DNA from: Comamonadaceae bacterium
GTDB taxonomy: Bacteria; Pseudomonadota; Gammaproteobacteria; Burkholderiales; Burkholderiaceae_C
Length of the DNA stretch: 5,691 bases
Direction of reading: 5' to 3'
Assembly: GCA_947475495.1 (NCBI GenBank)
Contig: CANJNX010000074.1
Coordinates: 1-5,691 of the forward strand
Below are positions 1 to 5,691 of the stretch, in pieces (positions within the stretch are counted from its first letter, which is position 1; each line of letters starts with the position of its first letter). The position numbers and the translations under genes were made by a program. The notes under the pieces were generated by a model. The model was not told the origin of the DNA. It saw only the letters and a list, made by a program, of their open reading frames with translations, and did no database searches.

Positions 1-1277
1 AGGCCGTGGCTTTGGCCAAAGCAGTGAAATACCAAAGTGCGGGAACGGTTGAGTTTGTGGTCGGAAAAGACCAAAGCTTTTACTTCCTTGAGATGAACAC
101 CCGCTTGCAAGTGGAGCACCCGGTAACAGAAGCCATCACGGGTTTGGATTTGGTAGAGTTGATGATTCGCGTCGCCGCGGGTGAAAAACTGCCGCTCACG
201 CAGCCCCAAGTCAAGCGTGAGGGCTGGGCGATGGAGTGCCGGATCAATGCCGAAGACCCGTTCCGTAACTTCCTTCCATCGACCGGGCGTTTGGTGCGCT
301 TTGCGCCGCCCACCCAAACCATGTGGCAATCCGATACCGACCATCTGTATGGTGTGCGGGTGGATACCGGGGTGCAAGACGGCGGTGAAATTCCGATGTT
401 TTATGACTCGATGATTGCCAAGCTGATTGTTCACGGCAAAGACCGGCTGGATGCCATTGCCAAAATGCGTGAAGCGCTGAACGGTTTTGTGATTCGCGGA
501 ATCAGCAGCAATATTCCCTTTCAGTCTGCCTTGCTCGCCCACCCCAAGTTTGTGGCGGGCGATTTCAATACTGGCTTTATTGCGGAAAATTACGCCCACG
601 GTTTTCGCGCCGAAGACGTACCGCACGAAGACAGCCACTTTTTAATTGCACTGGCCGCGTTTGTTCGTCGCAAGTCGCGTGAGCGTGCAGCAAGCTTGAG
701 TGGTCAATTGCCCGGCTATGCGGTCAATGTGGGTAAAGACTACGTGGTAGTCAGCCTCGATGCGCAGGGCAAAAACATTTACACGCCCGTGCATGTCGAT
801 GAGTTTGTCGGTGTGAGCGGAACTGCGACTGTTCGCGTTGACAACAAGAGTTATGAGATTTGCAGCGCCTCGCGTTTGAACGATATTGGGATTCATGGCA
901 CGGTCAATGGACAGCCGTTTACCGCCCAGGTCGAGCGTGGTACACCAAAAAACCCTCTGGCTTTACGCGTTCAGCACAACGGCACCCGTATCGACGCGCT
1001 CATCATGTCACCGCGCATGGCAGAACTGCACCAGTTGATGCCGCACAAACTCCCGCCCGACATGAGCCGCTTTGTGCTCTCGCCCATGCCAGGCTTGCTC
1101 GTGGATGTCGCGGTCACCGTCGGGCAAAAAGTGTTGGCCGGCGAGCGCGTGGCGGTGATTGAAGCCATGAAGATGGAAAACGTACTTTTCGCGGCTGCCG
1201 ATGGCGTGGTGGGCAAAGTATTGGCTGCCAAGGGCGAAAGCTTAAGCGTAGACCAAGCCATCATTGAATTTGCATAA
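1..1277 (+). CDS. pccA: Propionyl-CoA carboxylase alpha subunit (biotin carboxylase + biotin carrier), 3' part
   Basis: Cytosolic alpha subunit of an acyl-CoA carboxylase, most likely propionyl-CoA carboxylase. It carboxylates its own biotin using ATP and bicarbonate and hands the carboxyl group to the beta subunit, which makes (S)-methylmalonyl-CoA. The gene is open at the left edge (frame begins at base 3); 424 residues are visible, and roughly 250 N-terminal residues are missing relative to the family. Visible in order: the end of the ATP-grasp domain with the [10 protein letters not shown] signature (fragment residues 30-39); the biotin carboxylase C-terminal domain (CRINAEDP, then GVRVDTG with an Arg at 119); a BT-type linker region at about 225-345; and a biotinyl domain with EAMKME. 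Biotin would sit on Lys 390, 34 residues from the end, as usual for carrier domains. The BT-type region favours the propionyl-CoA enzyme over plain AccC, which lacks a fused carrier. The 14-bp gap to the epimerase-like gene suggests an operon. Confidence 0.93.
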   Translation, partial: AVALAKAVKYQSAGTVEFVVGKDQSFYFLEMNTRLQVEHPVTEAITGLDLVELMIRVAAGEKLPLTQPQVKREGWAMECRINAEDPFRNFLPSTGRLVRFAPPTQTMWQSDTDHLYGVRVDTGVQDGGEIPMFYDSMIAKLIVHGKDRLDAIAKMREALNGFVIRGISSNIPFQSALLAHPKFVAGDFNTGFIAENYAHGFRAEDVPHEDSHFLIALAAFVRRKSRERAASLSGQLPGYAVNVGKDYVVVSLDAQGKNIYTPVHVDEFVGVSGTATVRVDNKSYEICSASRLNDIGIHGTVNGQPFTAQVERGTPKNPLALRVQHNGTRIDALIMSPRMAELHQLMPHKLPPDMSRFVLSPMPGLLVDVAVTVGQKVLAGERVAVIEAMKMENVLFAAADGVVGKVLAAKGESLSVDQAIIEFA

Positions 1278-1279
1278 GC

Positions 1280-1285
1280 AAGGGA
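1280..1285 (+). promoter_or_regulatory. Ribosome binding site of the VOC gene
   Basis: AAGGGA lies 6 bases before the ATG at 1292, a good Shine-Dalgarno match. It supports that start and independent ribosome loading within the pccA transcript. Confidence 0.75.
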
Positions 1286-1291
1286 TACAGC

Positions 1292-1777
1292 ATGCAACGC
1301 CCCTTCAAAGTTTTAGGAATTCAACAAATCGCCATTGGCGGGCCGGATAAAAAACGGTTGCAAAAGCTCTGGGTTGAAATGTTGGGACTCGAAGTCACCG
1401 GCACGTTTCAAAGCGAGCGCGAGAACGTGGATGAAGACATTTGCGCTATCGGCAGCGGCCCATTCAAGGTAGAAGTCGATTTAATGCAGCCAATGGATCC
1501 CGATAAAAAACCTGCTGTTCACACGACACCGCTCAACCACATCGGTTTGTGGATTGATGACCTGCCAGTGGCAGTGCAATGGCTCACCGCACAAGGTGTG
1601 CGTTTTGCCCCTGGTGGTATCCGCAAAGGCGCTGCTGGGTTTGATATTTGTTTTCTCCACCCCAAAGCCAGCGAGGAGTTTCCGATTGCAGGCGAGGGCG
1701 TGTTGATTGAAATGGTGCAGGCCCCCCCGGAGGTGGTCAGTGCCTTTGCGCGTTTGAGCAGCAGTGCCAGCGTTTAG
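1292..1777 (+). CDS. VOC-superfamily protein, methylmalonyl-CoA epimerase-like
   Basis: A 161-residue protein of the vicinal oxygen chelate (glyoxalase/epimerase) superfamily. Two beta-alpha-beta modules are visible: about residues 7-67 (GIQQIAIGG through VEVDLMQP) and 80-145 ([11 protein letters not shown] through FLHPK and [10 protein letters not shown]). The FLHPK...GVLIE ending and the position directly after pccA point to methylmalonyl-CoA epimerase, which converts (S)- to (R)-methylmalonyl-CoA for the mutase. Glyoxalase I or an uncharacterised VOC enzyme remain possible. Likely metal ligands by position are Asp 63, His 83 and Glu 140. The first ligand, normally His in an xDHxxxA motif, is Gln 12 here. 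Compared with canonical epimerases of about 130-150 residues, it has a slightly longer loop between the modules (residues 67-79) and a short Ser/Ala-rich end. No signal peptide is seen, so it is probably cytosolic. Its TAG stop overlaps the stop of the convergent ferredoxin gene. Confidence 0.82.
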   Translation: MQRPFKVLGIQQIAIGGPDKKRLQKLWVEMLGLEVTGTFQSERENVDEDICAIGSGPFKVEVDLMQPMDPDKKPAVHTTPLNHIGLWIDDLPVAVQWLTAQGVRFAPGGIRKGAAGFDICFLHPKASEEFPIAGEGVLIEMVQAPPEVVSAFARLSSSASV

Positions 1778-2493
1778 CTTTGCGTGTCTTTGGTGTTTGG
1801 GGCGCTGGAGGCCTTGCGCAGTCTTGCCCGTTCCATTGCTGCTTCAATGACGGCCTTTTTCTGATCTAGCACCTGGGGGTCGTTAATGCGCGAGTGGGCC
1901 GACAGGTCGCTCAGTTTGTTCTGCGCTTTGATGGCTTGTGCAGCTTCGTGCGCGCTCTTTGATGCAGCGCGGCGATTCTTGGCCACTTGGTAGCGGCTTC
2001 TCGCCGTATCTGCCAAGTTTTGTGACCATGCACTCCAACCCGTAGGTGCTGCGTTGGGAGAAGGCACTTGCGCTGGCTCTAGCGCAATGCAATCGACCGG
2101 GCAGACGGGCAAGCACAGTTCACAGCCCGTGCAATACGCTTCTATGACGGTATGCATGCGTTTATTGCTGCCAAAGATCGCGTCGGTAGGGCACGCGTCA
2201 ATACACAAGGTACAGCCGATGCACCAAGCCTCATCAATAAAGGCAATGGTGCGCGGGCTCTCCATACCAAAAGTAGGGTCGAGTGGCTTGACGGCCCGGC
2301 CGGTGATGTGGGCTAAACGCACAATGCCTTCGGCACCGCCGGGAGGGCATTGGTTGATGTCGGCCTCTTCCAAGCTCAGGGCCTGTGCATAAGCCGCACA
2401 GTCAGGGTAACCACAGCGCGTACATTGGGTTTGTGGCAGCGCGTCTAAAAGACGCTCTGCCAGCGCTTGCGTAGTTAGCGCCGGTTCACTCAC
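1774..2493 (-). CDS. rsxB: RnfB/RsxB-like iron-sulfur protein (soluble polyferredoxin)
   Basis: A 239-residue electron carrier related to RnfB/RsxB, the Fe-S subunit of Rnf/Rsx complexes. The N-terminal four-Cys [4Fe-4S] domain has Cys 24, 27, 32 and 49 (C-x2-CG-x4-C, then QCPPGG). Two ferredoxin-type CxxCxxCxxxCP clusters follow: Cys 91/94/97/101 and Cys 121/124/127/131, with an extra Cys 135. The N-terminal membrane helix of E. coli RsxB is absent, so the protein is probably soluble. Residues about 141-239 are Ala/Lys-rich, hydrophilic and probably helical, with no cofactor motif. The start is GTG, overlapping the phaZ stop as GTGA. No ATG lies before residue 77, inside the conserved domain, and no well-spaced Shine-Dalgarno is seen, so translation is probably coupled to phaZ. 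No other Rnf subunit is in the window. Orphan copies annotated rsxB are familiar in betaproteobacteria; the redox partner is unknown. Confidence 0.88.
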   Translation of the reverse strand: MSEPALTTQALAERLLDALPQTQCTRCGYPDCAAYAQALSLEEADINQCPPGGAEGIVRLAHITGRAVKPLDPTFGMESPRTIAFIDEAWCIGCTLCIDACPTDAIFGSNKRMHTVIEAYCTGCELCLPVCPVDCIALEPAQVPSPNAAPTGWSAWSQNLADTARSRYQVAKNRRAASKSAHEAAQAIKAQNKLSDLSAHSRINDPQVLDQKKAVIEAAMERARLRKASSAPNTKDTQS

Positions 2494-3911
2494 CTTTTTG
2501 TTGCCGCCTTTTTAGCAGGCGTGGTCTTTTTAGCCACAACGGTTTTTTTAGTAGGCGAGGCTTTCTTTGCCAAAGTCACTGTTTTGGCAGGTGCCACCTT
2601 CTTTACAAGAGCGGCTTTTTTTGCGGGGGCGGCTTTGAGGGCTGGTGTAATGTGGTGGCTATTGATAAAAGCAGTGACTTCGGGGTACACATGCTCGCGC
2701 CAGCGCCGGCCGGAGAAAATACCGTAATGGCCCGCGCCCTTGGCTTCAAAGTGTTTCTGCTTTGCCTTAGGAACGCCAGTGCAAATATCGTGCACCGCGC
2801 GGGTTTGGCCCGAACCGGAAATATCGTCTAACTCACCTTCGACCGACATCAATGCGGTGGTGCGGATATCGGAGGGTTTGACGCGCTCGAGTTTGCCCGC
2901 GGGCGAAGTCACATCCCAGGTTCCACTGACCAAGCTGAAGTCTTGGAAAACCACTTTGATGGTCTCGAGGTAGTAATCGGCATCCATGTCGAGCACGGCG
3001 TTGTACTCGTCGTAAAACTTGCGGTGCGCTTCGGTGCTGGTGTCGTCGCCTTTGATCAGGTCTTTAAAGTAATCAAAATGGCTTTTGGCATGGTGGTCAG
3101 GGTTCATGGCCACAAAACCGCTGTGCTGTAAAAAGCCAGGGTAGACGCGCCGACCTGCGCCAGGAAATTTGCTGGGAACGCGGAAAATCACATTGTTTTC
3201 AAACCAGCTGTGGCTCTTGTTGGTTGCCAAGTTGTTCACGGCGGTGGGTGATTTACGGGCATCAATGGGGCCGCCCATCATGGTCATGGTCAGCGGCGTC
3301 TTTTCGCCTCGGCTGGCCATCAAAGAGACTGCAGCAAGCACGGGAACCGTAGGCTGGCAGACGCTCATCACATGGCAGTTGCCATACTTCGATTGCACAT
3401 GGCGAATGCATTCTTGGACATAGTTGACATAGTCATCCAAGTGGAATTCACCTTCACTCAAAGGCACCAAGCGGGCGTTTTTCCAGTCGGTGATGTAGAC
3501 CTTGTGGCCTTGCAGCATGGTCTTCACGGTGTCACGCAGCAGCGTGGCATAGTGGCCTGACAAGGGCGCTACGATCAAGACGGCCGGTTGGTCTTTCATG
3601 ACCGCAAGCGTAGGGCCGTCGTCGGTTAGGCGCTTAAACCGCAGCAGCTCGCAAAACGGTTTCTTCCATTCAATGCGCTCATGAATAGCGACTTCGACCC
3701 CAAGGACTTCAATCGTGCGCAAGCCGAACTCTGGCTTTTCATAGTCTTTGCCCAAGCGGTGCATCAGGTCATAACTGGCTGACAAACGCTGTGAAAGGGG
3801 GTTTTGGCCGGCCAGGGACAGGGGGTTGGCGAATGACTTGGCCGCAAAGCTGGCCAGGTCAGAAAAGGGTTCAATCAATGAGCGTTGGGTCTCATAGAGT
3901 TGATAAAGCAT
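2490..3911 (-). CDS. phaZ: Intracellular poly(3-hydroxybutyrate) depolymerase with a Lys/Ala/Pro-repeat C-terminal tail
   Basis: A 473-residue intracellular PHB depolymerase, which degrades stored PHB at the granule surface. It closely resembles Ralstonia/Cupriavidus PhaZ1 across residues 1-420. The nucleophile is Cys 185 in SVCQPTVP, replacing the Ser of ordinary lipases. The rest of the triad is probably an Asp in [10 protein letters not shown] (362/363) and His 395 in [29 protein letters not shown] (209-226) is another family hallmark. No signal peptide is present, as expected for the intracellular type. The start is ATG at 3909-3911: it matches the family N-terminus MLYQLYE and has AAGGGA 5 bases upstream. 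An in-frame TTG at 3944 would add 11 unsupported residues. Known homologues are about 420 residues; the extra 50 form a basic tail with lysine pairs every six residues. The gene overlaps rsxB by 4 bp and follows the aminotransferase by 96 bp. Confidence 0.95.
   Translation of the reverse strand: MLYQLYETQRSLIEPFSDLASFAAKSFANPLSLAGQNPLSQRLSASYDLMHRLGKDYEKPEFGLRTIEVLGVEVAIHERIEWKKPFCELLRFKRLTDDGPTLAVMKDQPAVLIVAPLSGHYATLLRDTVKTMLQGHKVYITDWKNARLVPLSEGEFHLDDYVNYVQECIRHVQSKYGNCHVMSVCQPTVPVLAAVSLMASRGEKTPLTMTMMGGPIDARKSPTAVNNLATNKSHSWFENNVIFRVPSKFPGAGRRVYPGFLQHSGFVAMNPDHHAKSHFDYFKDLIKGDDTSTEAHRKFYDEYNAVLDMDADYYLETIKVVFQDFSLVSGTWDVTSPAGKLERVKPSDIRTTALMSVEGELDDISGSGQTRAVHDICTGVPKAKQKHFEAKGAGHYGIFSGRRWREHVYPEVTAFINSHHITPALKAAPAKKAALVKKVAPAKTVTLAKKASPTKKTVVAKKTTPAKKAATKR
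2506..2631 (-). repeat. Seven imperfect 18-bp tandem repeats encoding the PhaZ lysine-rich tail
   Basis: Seven in-frame units of 18 bp at 2506, 2524, 2542, 2560, 2578, 2596 and 2614. On the + strand each begins with a T-rich block such as gcctttttagc, gtctttttagc or gctttttttgc. In the protein they give a hexad with Lys pairs at 431/432, 437/438, (443), 449/450, 455/456, 461/462 and 467/468, roughly KK-x-x-P/L/V-A. Unit identity is moderate, so the array is diverged rather than freshly expanded. The period of 18 keeps frame whatever the copy number. Residues 424-473 hold 15 Lys, one Arg and no Asp or Glu. Confidence 0.9.
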
Positions 3912-3916
3912 GATGG

Positions 3917-3922
3917 TCCCTT
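3917..3922 (-). promoter_or_regulatory. Ribosome binding site deciding the phaZ start
   Basis: The - strand reads AAGGGA followed by 5 bases and ATG (3909-3911). This strong Shine-Dalgarno fixes the start at MLYQLYE and argues against the upstream in-frame TTG at 3942-3944. Confidence 0.8.
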
Positions 3923-3933
3923 TTTTAAAAATG

Positions 3934-3944
3934 TTGCAGTGCAA
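3934..3944. promoter_or_regulatory. TTGCAGTGCAA dyad, candidate PhaR-type operator
   Basis: A perfect inverted repeat, TTGCA-G-TGCAA, centred 28 bases upstream of the phaZ ATG. PhaR-family regulators of PHB genes are known to bind TGC-rich dyads of this general kind near phasin and phaR genes. The site adjoins and overlaps by two bases a TATATT -10-like element, so a bound repressor would cover the expected transcription start. Identification as a PhaR site is inference from sequence type and neighbouring gene. Confidence 0.5.
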
Positions 3945-3948
3945 TATA
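3943..3948 (-). promoter_or_regulatory. phaZ: Possible -10 element of a phaZ-rsxB promoter
   Basis: TATATT on the - strand, in an AT-rich patch, about 31 bases before the phaZ ATG. It would put the transcription start near 3936 with a leader of about 25 nt. No convincing -35 hexamer lies 16-18 bases upstream, so the promoter is weak, activator-dependent or uses another sigma factor. The 96-bp gap after the aminotransferase gene shows no clear stem-loop with a T-run, so read-through from upstream is also possible. Confidence 0.35.
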
Positions 3949-4007
3949 ACAGTATTTAGCCATCTCAGGGCGGGAATTACTTACATCTGGATGACTTAAT
4001 CCGTCCT

Positions 4008-5204
4008 TTACATGACCTTGGCGATAGACGCACACACATAGTCAATGTTTTTGCTGTTGAGGGCGGCCACACACATGCGCCCGGTATCGGTTCCATACAC
4101 CCCAAACTCGCTGCGCAAACGCACCATTTGGTCTTTGCTCAGGCCCGAGTAGCTAAACATCCCGATTTGGGTGGTGATAAACCCCATATCTGCCTTGACA
4201 CCTGCAGCTTTCAAGCCGTCGACCAGACGTTGCCGCATGACCTTGATGCGGGCGCGCATCTCACCGAGTTCTTGTTCCCACTGGGCGCGCAGGGTGGGGT
4301 TGTTTAAGACGGCCGCGACCACGGCACCGCCATGGATGGGTGGGTTGGAGTAATTGGTTCGAATCACAATCTTGAGTTGGCTTAGCACCCGCTCGGCCTC
4401 TTCTTTGCTGGCGCACAGCACCGACAAAGCGCCCACCCGCTCGCCGTAAAGGCTAAAGCTCTTGGAGAATGAGGTGGATACAAAAAAGTCCAGGCCAGCG
4501 GCGACAAACTTTCCGATCACGGCGCCGTCTTGCGCAATTCCGTGGCCAAAGCCTTGGTAGGCCATGTCTAAAAACGCAGTGAGCGATTTGGCTTTGACCA
4601 CTGCAATGACCTGGTCCCATTGGTCTGCGGTGATGTCGTAGCCAGTGGGGTTGTGACAGCAGGCATGCAAGACCACGATGGTGGCGGGCGCGGCAGCATG
4701 GAGGCTGGCCAACATGGCTTCAAAGTTCACGCCGCGTTTGTTGGCGTCGTAATAGGCGTAGTTCTCGACGGTGAAGCCCGCGTTGGTGAACAAGGCGCGG
4801 TGGTTTTCCCAGCTGGGGTCCGATATCAAGACCTTGGCGTTGGGGTTCAAGCGCTTTAAGAAATCAGCCCCGATTTTCAAACCGCCGGTACCGCCAATGC
4901 CTTGGACGGTTGCCACGCGGTTGGATTTGACCGGTTCAGAGTCTGCGCCAAAAACCAAACCTTTGACCGCGGCGTCATAGGCCGCAATACCGTCAATAGG
5001 CAGGTAGCCGCGCGCGGTGGGGGTGGCCATCAAGGTTTTTTCAGCGGCTTGTACGCACTCAAGCAGGGGCAATTTGCCGTTGTCGTCGAAATAAACGCCT
5101 ACGCCGAGGTTGACTTTGTGGGGGTTGGTGTCCGCGTTGTACTGTTCGTTGAGGCCCAAAATCGGGTCACGGGGGGCCATTTCGACGGCGGAAAAGAGAG
5201 ACAT
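4008..5204 (-). CDS. Class I PLP-dependent aspartate/aromatic amino acid aminotransferase
   Basis: A 398-residue fold-type I aminotransferase of the AspC/TyrB family. It moves amino groups between aspartate or aromatic amino acids and 2-oxoglutarate, in the cytosol. Lys 248 in SFSKSFSLYGERVG would form the Schiff base with PLP. Other expected PLP and substrate residues, with standard aminotransferase numbers in brackets, are Tyr 67 (70), Trp 132 (140), Asn 185 in CCHNPTG (194), Asp 213 (222), Tyr 216 (225), Arg 256 (266), Arg 282 (292) and Arg 376 (386). All are present, so the enzyme looks active on dicarboxylic substrates. SLYGERVG and GRMCVA are closer to E. coli TyrB than AspC, suggesting aromatic amino acids as well; specificity cannot be settled from sequence, so no symbol is assigned. 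The start ATG has AGGA 7 bases upstream. Length is normal for the family. The gene is divergent from uvrB. Confidence 0.93.
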   Translation of the reverse strand: MSLFSAVEMAPRDPILGLNEQYNADTNPHKVNLGVGVYFDDNGKLPLLECVQAAEKTLMATPTARGYLPIDGIAAYDAAVKGLVFGADSEPVKSNRVATVQGIGGTGGLKIGADFLKRLNPNAKVLISDPSWENHRALFTNAGFTVENYAYYDANKRGVNFEAMLASLHAAAPATIVVLHACCHNPTGYDITADQWDQVIAVVKAKSLTAFLDMAYQGFGHGIAQDGAVIGKFVAAGLDFFVSTSFSKSFSLYGERVGALSVLCASKEEAERVLSQLKIVIRTNYSNPPIHGGAVVAAVLNNPTLRAQWEQELGEMRARIKVMRQRLVDGLKAAGVKADMGFITTQIGMFSYSGLSKDQMVRLRSEFGVYGTDTGRMCVAALNSKNIDYVCASIAKVM

Positions 5205-5211
5205 GAATAAA

Positions 5212-5215
5212 TCCT
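5212..5215 (-). promoter_or_regulatory. Ribosome binding site of the aminotransferase gene
   Basis: AGGA on the - strand, 7 bases before the ATG at 5202-5204. It supports the family-typical start MSLFSAVEMAPRDPI. Confidence 0.6.
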
Positions 5216-5233
5216 GAGAATGGGCAAAATCTG

Positions 5234-5239
5234 ATTTTA
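5234..5239 (-). promoter_or_regulatory. Possible -10 element for the aminotransferase gene
   Basis: TAAAAT on the - strand is a 5/6 match to TATAAT. It implies transcription starting near 5227 and a leader of about 23 nt, which fits the ribosome binding site at 5212-5215. The -35 position (around 5257-5262, GCTAGC) is a poor match, so this is a half-supported promoter. Confidence 0.4.
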
Positions 5240-5242
5240 CCG

Positions 5243-5272
5243 TTGACCTGCGCTAAGCTAGCGGGTTAGCCT
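5243..5272 (+). promoter_or_regulatory. uvrB: Candidate uvrB promoter
   Basis: TTGACC at 5243-5248 is a 5/6 match to the -35 consensus. TAGCCT at 5267-5272 follows after 18 bases as a weak -10. The start would be near 5279, only about 8 nt before the uvrB ATG. An alternative -10, TAAGCT at 5254-5259 with a weak CTGATT -35, would give a leader of about 21 nt. No CTGT-N8-ACAG LexA box is visible. Confidence 0.4.
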
Positions 5273-5286
5273 ACTCCAAGTCATTC

Positions 5287-5691
5287 ATGTCTGAGCCCTT
5301 AGAAGTCATTGCGCCGGTGCTTCCCGGAACCTTTGTCAGTTTTCCTGACTCGCCATTTGAGTTGTACCAGCCCTACCCGCCGGCGGGTGACCAACCCGTC
5401 GCAATTGAGAAATTGGTGGAAGGCATCAACGATGGCGAAGTATTTCAAACCTTGTTGGGCGTGACCGGCTCAGGCAAAACGTTCACCATGGCCAACGTCA
5501 TTGCCCGCATGGGACGACCCGCCATTGTGTTTGCGCCCAATAAAACCCTGGCAGCCCAGTTGTACAGTGAGTTTCGGGAGTTCTTTCCTAAGAATGCGGT
5601 GGAATATTTCGTCAGTTATTACGATTACTACCAACCCGAAGCGTATGTTCCGCAGCGCGATTTGTTCATTGAAAAAGACTCGGCCATCAAC
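5287..5691 (+). CDS. uvrB: UvrABC excinuclease subunit B, N-terminal part
   Basis: The first 135 codons of UvrB, cut by the right edge; full proteins are about 670-700 residues. UvrB is the DNA-damage-verifying helicase-like subunit of nucleotide excision repair. It is loaded by UvrA and then recruits UvrC for incision. Visible are [10 protein letters not shown] (34-43); the Walker A motif GVTGSGKT with Lys 64; [14 protein letters not shown] (motif Ia region, 83-96); and the start of the beta-hairpin, [10 protein letters not shown] (111-120), whose tyrosines separate DNA strands. Relative to E. coli UvrB, where the Walker Lys is residue 45, there are 19 extra N-terminal residues. The ATG at 5287 is the only ATG before the conserved core, but no good Shine-Dalgarno precedes it. 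The gene is divergent from the aminotransferase gene. Confidence 0.95.
   Translation, partial: MSEPLEVIAPVLPGTFVSFPDSPFELYQPYPPAGDQPVAIEKLVEGINDGEVFQTLLGVTGSGKTFTMANVIARMGRPAIVFAPNKTLAAQLYSEFREFFPKNAVEYFVSYYDYYQPEAYVPQRDLFIEKDSAIN

Noticed and set aside
1278..1291. Separate promoter for the VOC gene
   Set aside because: Only 14 bases separate it from pccA; there is room for a ribosome site but not for a promoter outside the coding sequence.
971..1297. Open frame of 108 codons on the - strand opposite the pccA carrier domain
   Set aside because: It is antisense to the conserved biotinyl domain, has no family resemblance and no promoter or ribosome site.
2521..2727. Open frame on the + strand opposite the phaZ tail (68 residues, Phe/Ala-rich)
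   Set aside because: It is the antisense of the AAA/AAG-GCx repeats, which read as Phe/Leu/Ala. It has no ribosome site and only looks membrane-like because of the repeat composition.
3912..3944. Longer phaZ reading frame starting at TTG 3944 (11 extra residues)
   Set aside because: The TTG lies within the dyad, has no ribosome site and adds residues unlike the family. The ATG at 3911 has AAGGGA 5 bases upstream and matches the family N-terminus.
3912..4007. Terminator between the aminotransferase gene and phaZ
   Set aside because: The only local dyad after the stop is CATC-TG-GATG (about 3984-3993), too short and without a following T-run; no rho-independent terminator is supported.
4902..5210. 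Open frame of 102 codons on the + strand over the aminotransferase N-terminus
   Set aside because: It is fully antisense to a gene with all catalytic residues intact, has no recognisable domain, and is explained by codon bias in the real gene.
5205..5286. LexA (SOS) box upstream of uvrB
   Set aside because: No CTGT-N8-ACAG-like sequence was found, so SOS control is not supported.

Overview
The window looks like chromosomal DNA from a betaproteobacterium, most likely Burkholderiales and Comamonadaceae-like (the Rhodoferax/Polaromonas/Limnohabitans type). The evidence is the close family match of an intracellular polyhydroxybutyrate (PHB) depolymerase beginning [10 protein letters not shown], a soluble RnfB/RsxB-like ferredoxin without its Rnf partners, a TyrB-like class I aminotransferase and a UvrB with an N-terminal extension. 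This placement is by protein resemblance only; no rRNA or marker tree is available.

Layout, left to right. The 3' part of pccA (biotin-carrying alpha subunit of propionyl-CoA carboxylase) runs off the left edge on the + strand. A methylmalonyl-CoA-epimerase-like VOC protein follows 14 bp later. Together they suggest a propionyl-CoA to methylmalonyl-CoA operon. Converging on it, with a 4-bp overlap of stop codons, is a - strand group. Read in its own direction it is a TyrB/AspC aminotransferase (4008-5204), a 96-bp gap, phaZ (2490-3911), and an RsxB-like ferredoxin that starts on a GTGA overlap with the phaZ stop. Divergent from the aminotransferase, across an 82-bp promoter region, the first 135 codons of uvrB run off the right edge on the + strand.

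Most genes serve central carbon metabolism: propionyl-CoA carboxylation and epimerisation, mobilisation of stored PHB, and amino-acid transamination. UvrB is the nucleotide-excision-repair protein. There are no mobile elements, CRISPR arrays, tRNA or rRNA genes, and no gap between genes longer than about 100 bp.

The most notable feature is the end of phaZ. The depolymerase domain is complete and is followed by a tail of about 50 residues rich in Lys, Ala and Pro, with no acidic residue. Lysine pairs recur exactly every six residues, encoded by seven imperfect 18-bp repeats. The tail resembles the histone-H1-like tails of PHB-granule proteins such as PhaF and PhaM, so it may let the enzyme bind DNA or polyphosphate. 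A perfect dyad, TTGCAGTGCAA, sits just upstream of phaZ next to a TATATT -10-like element and is a candidate operator for a PhaR-type PHB regulator. I did not find a wholly new multi-gene system.
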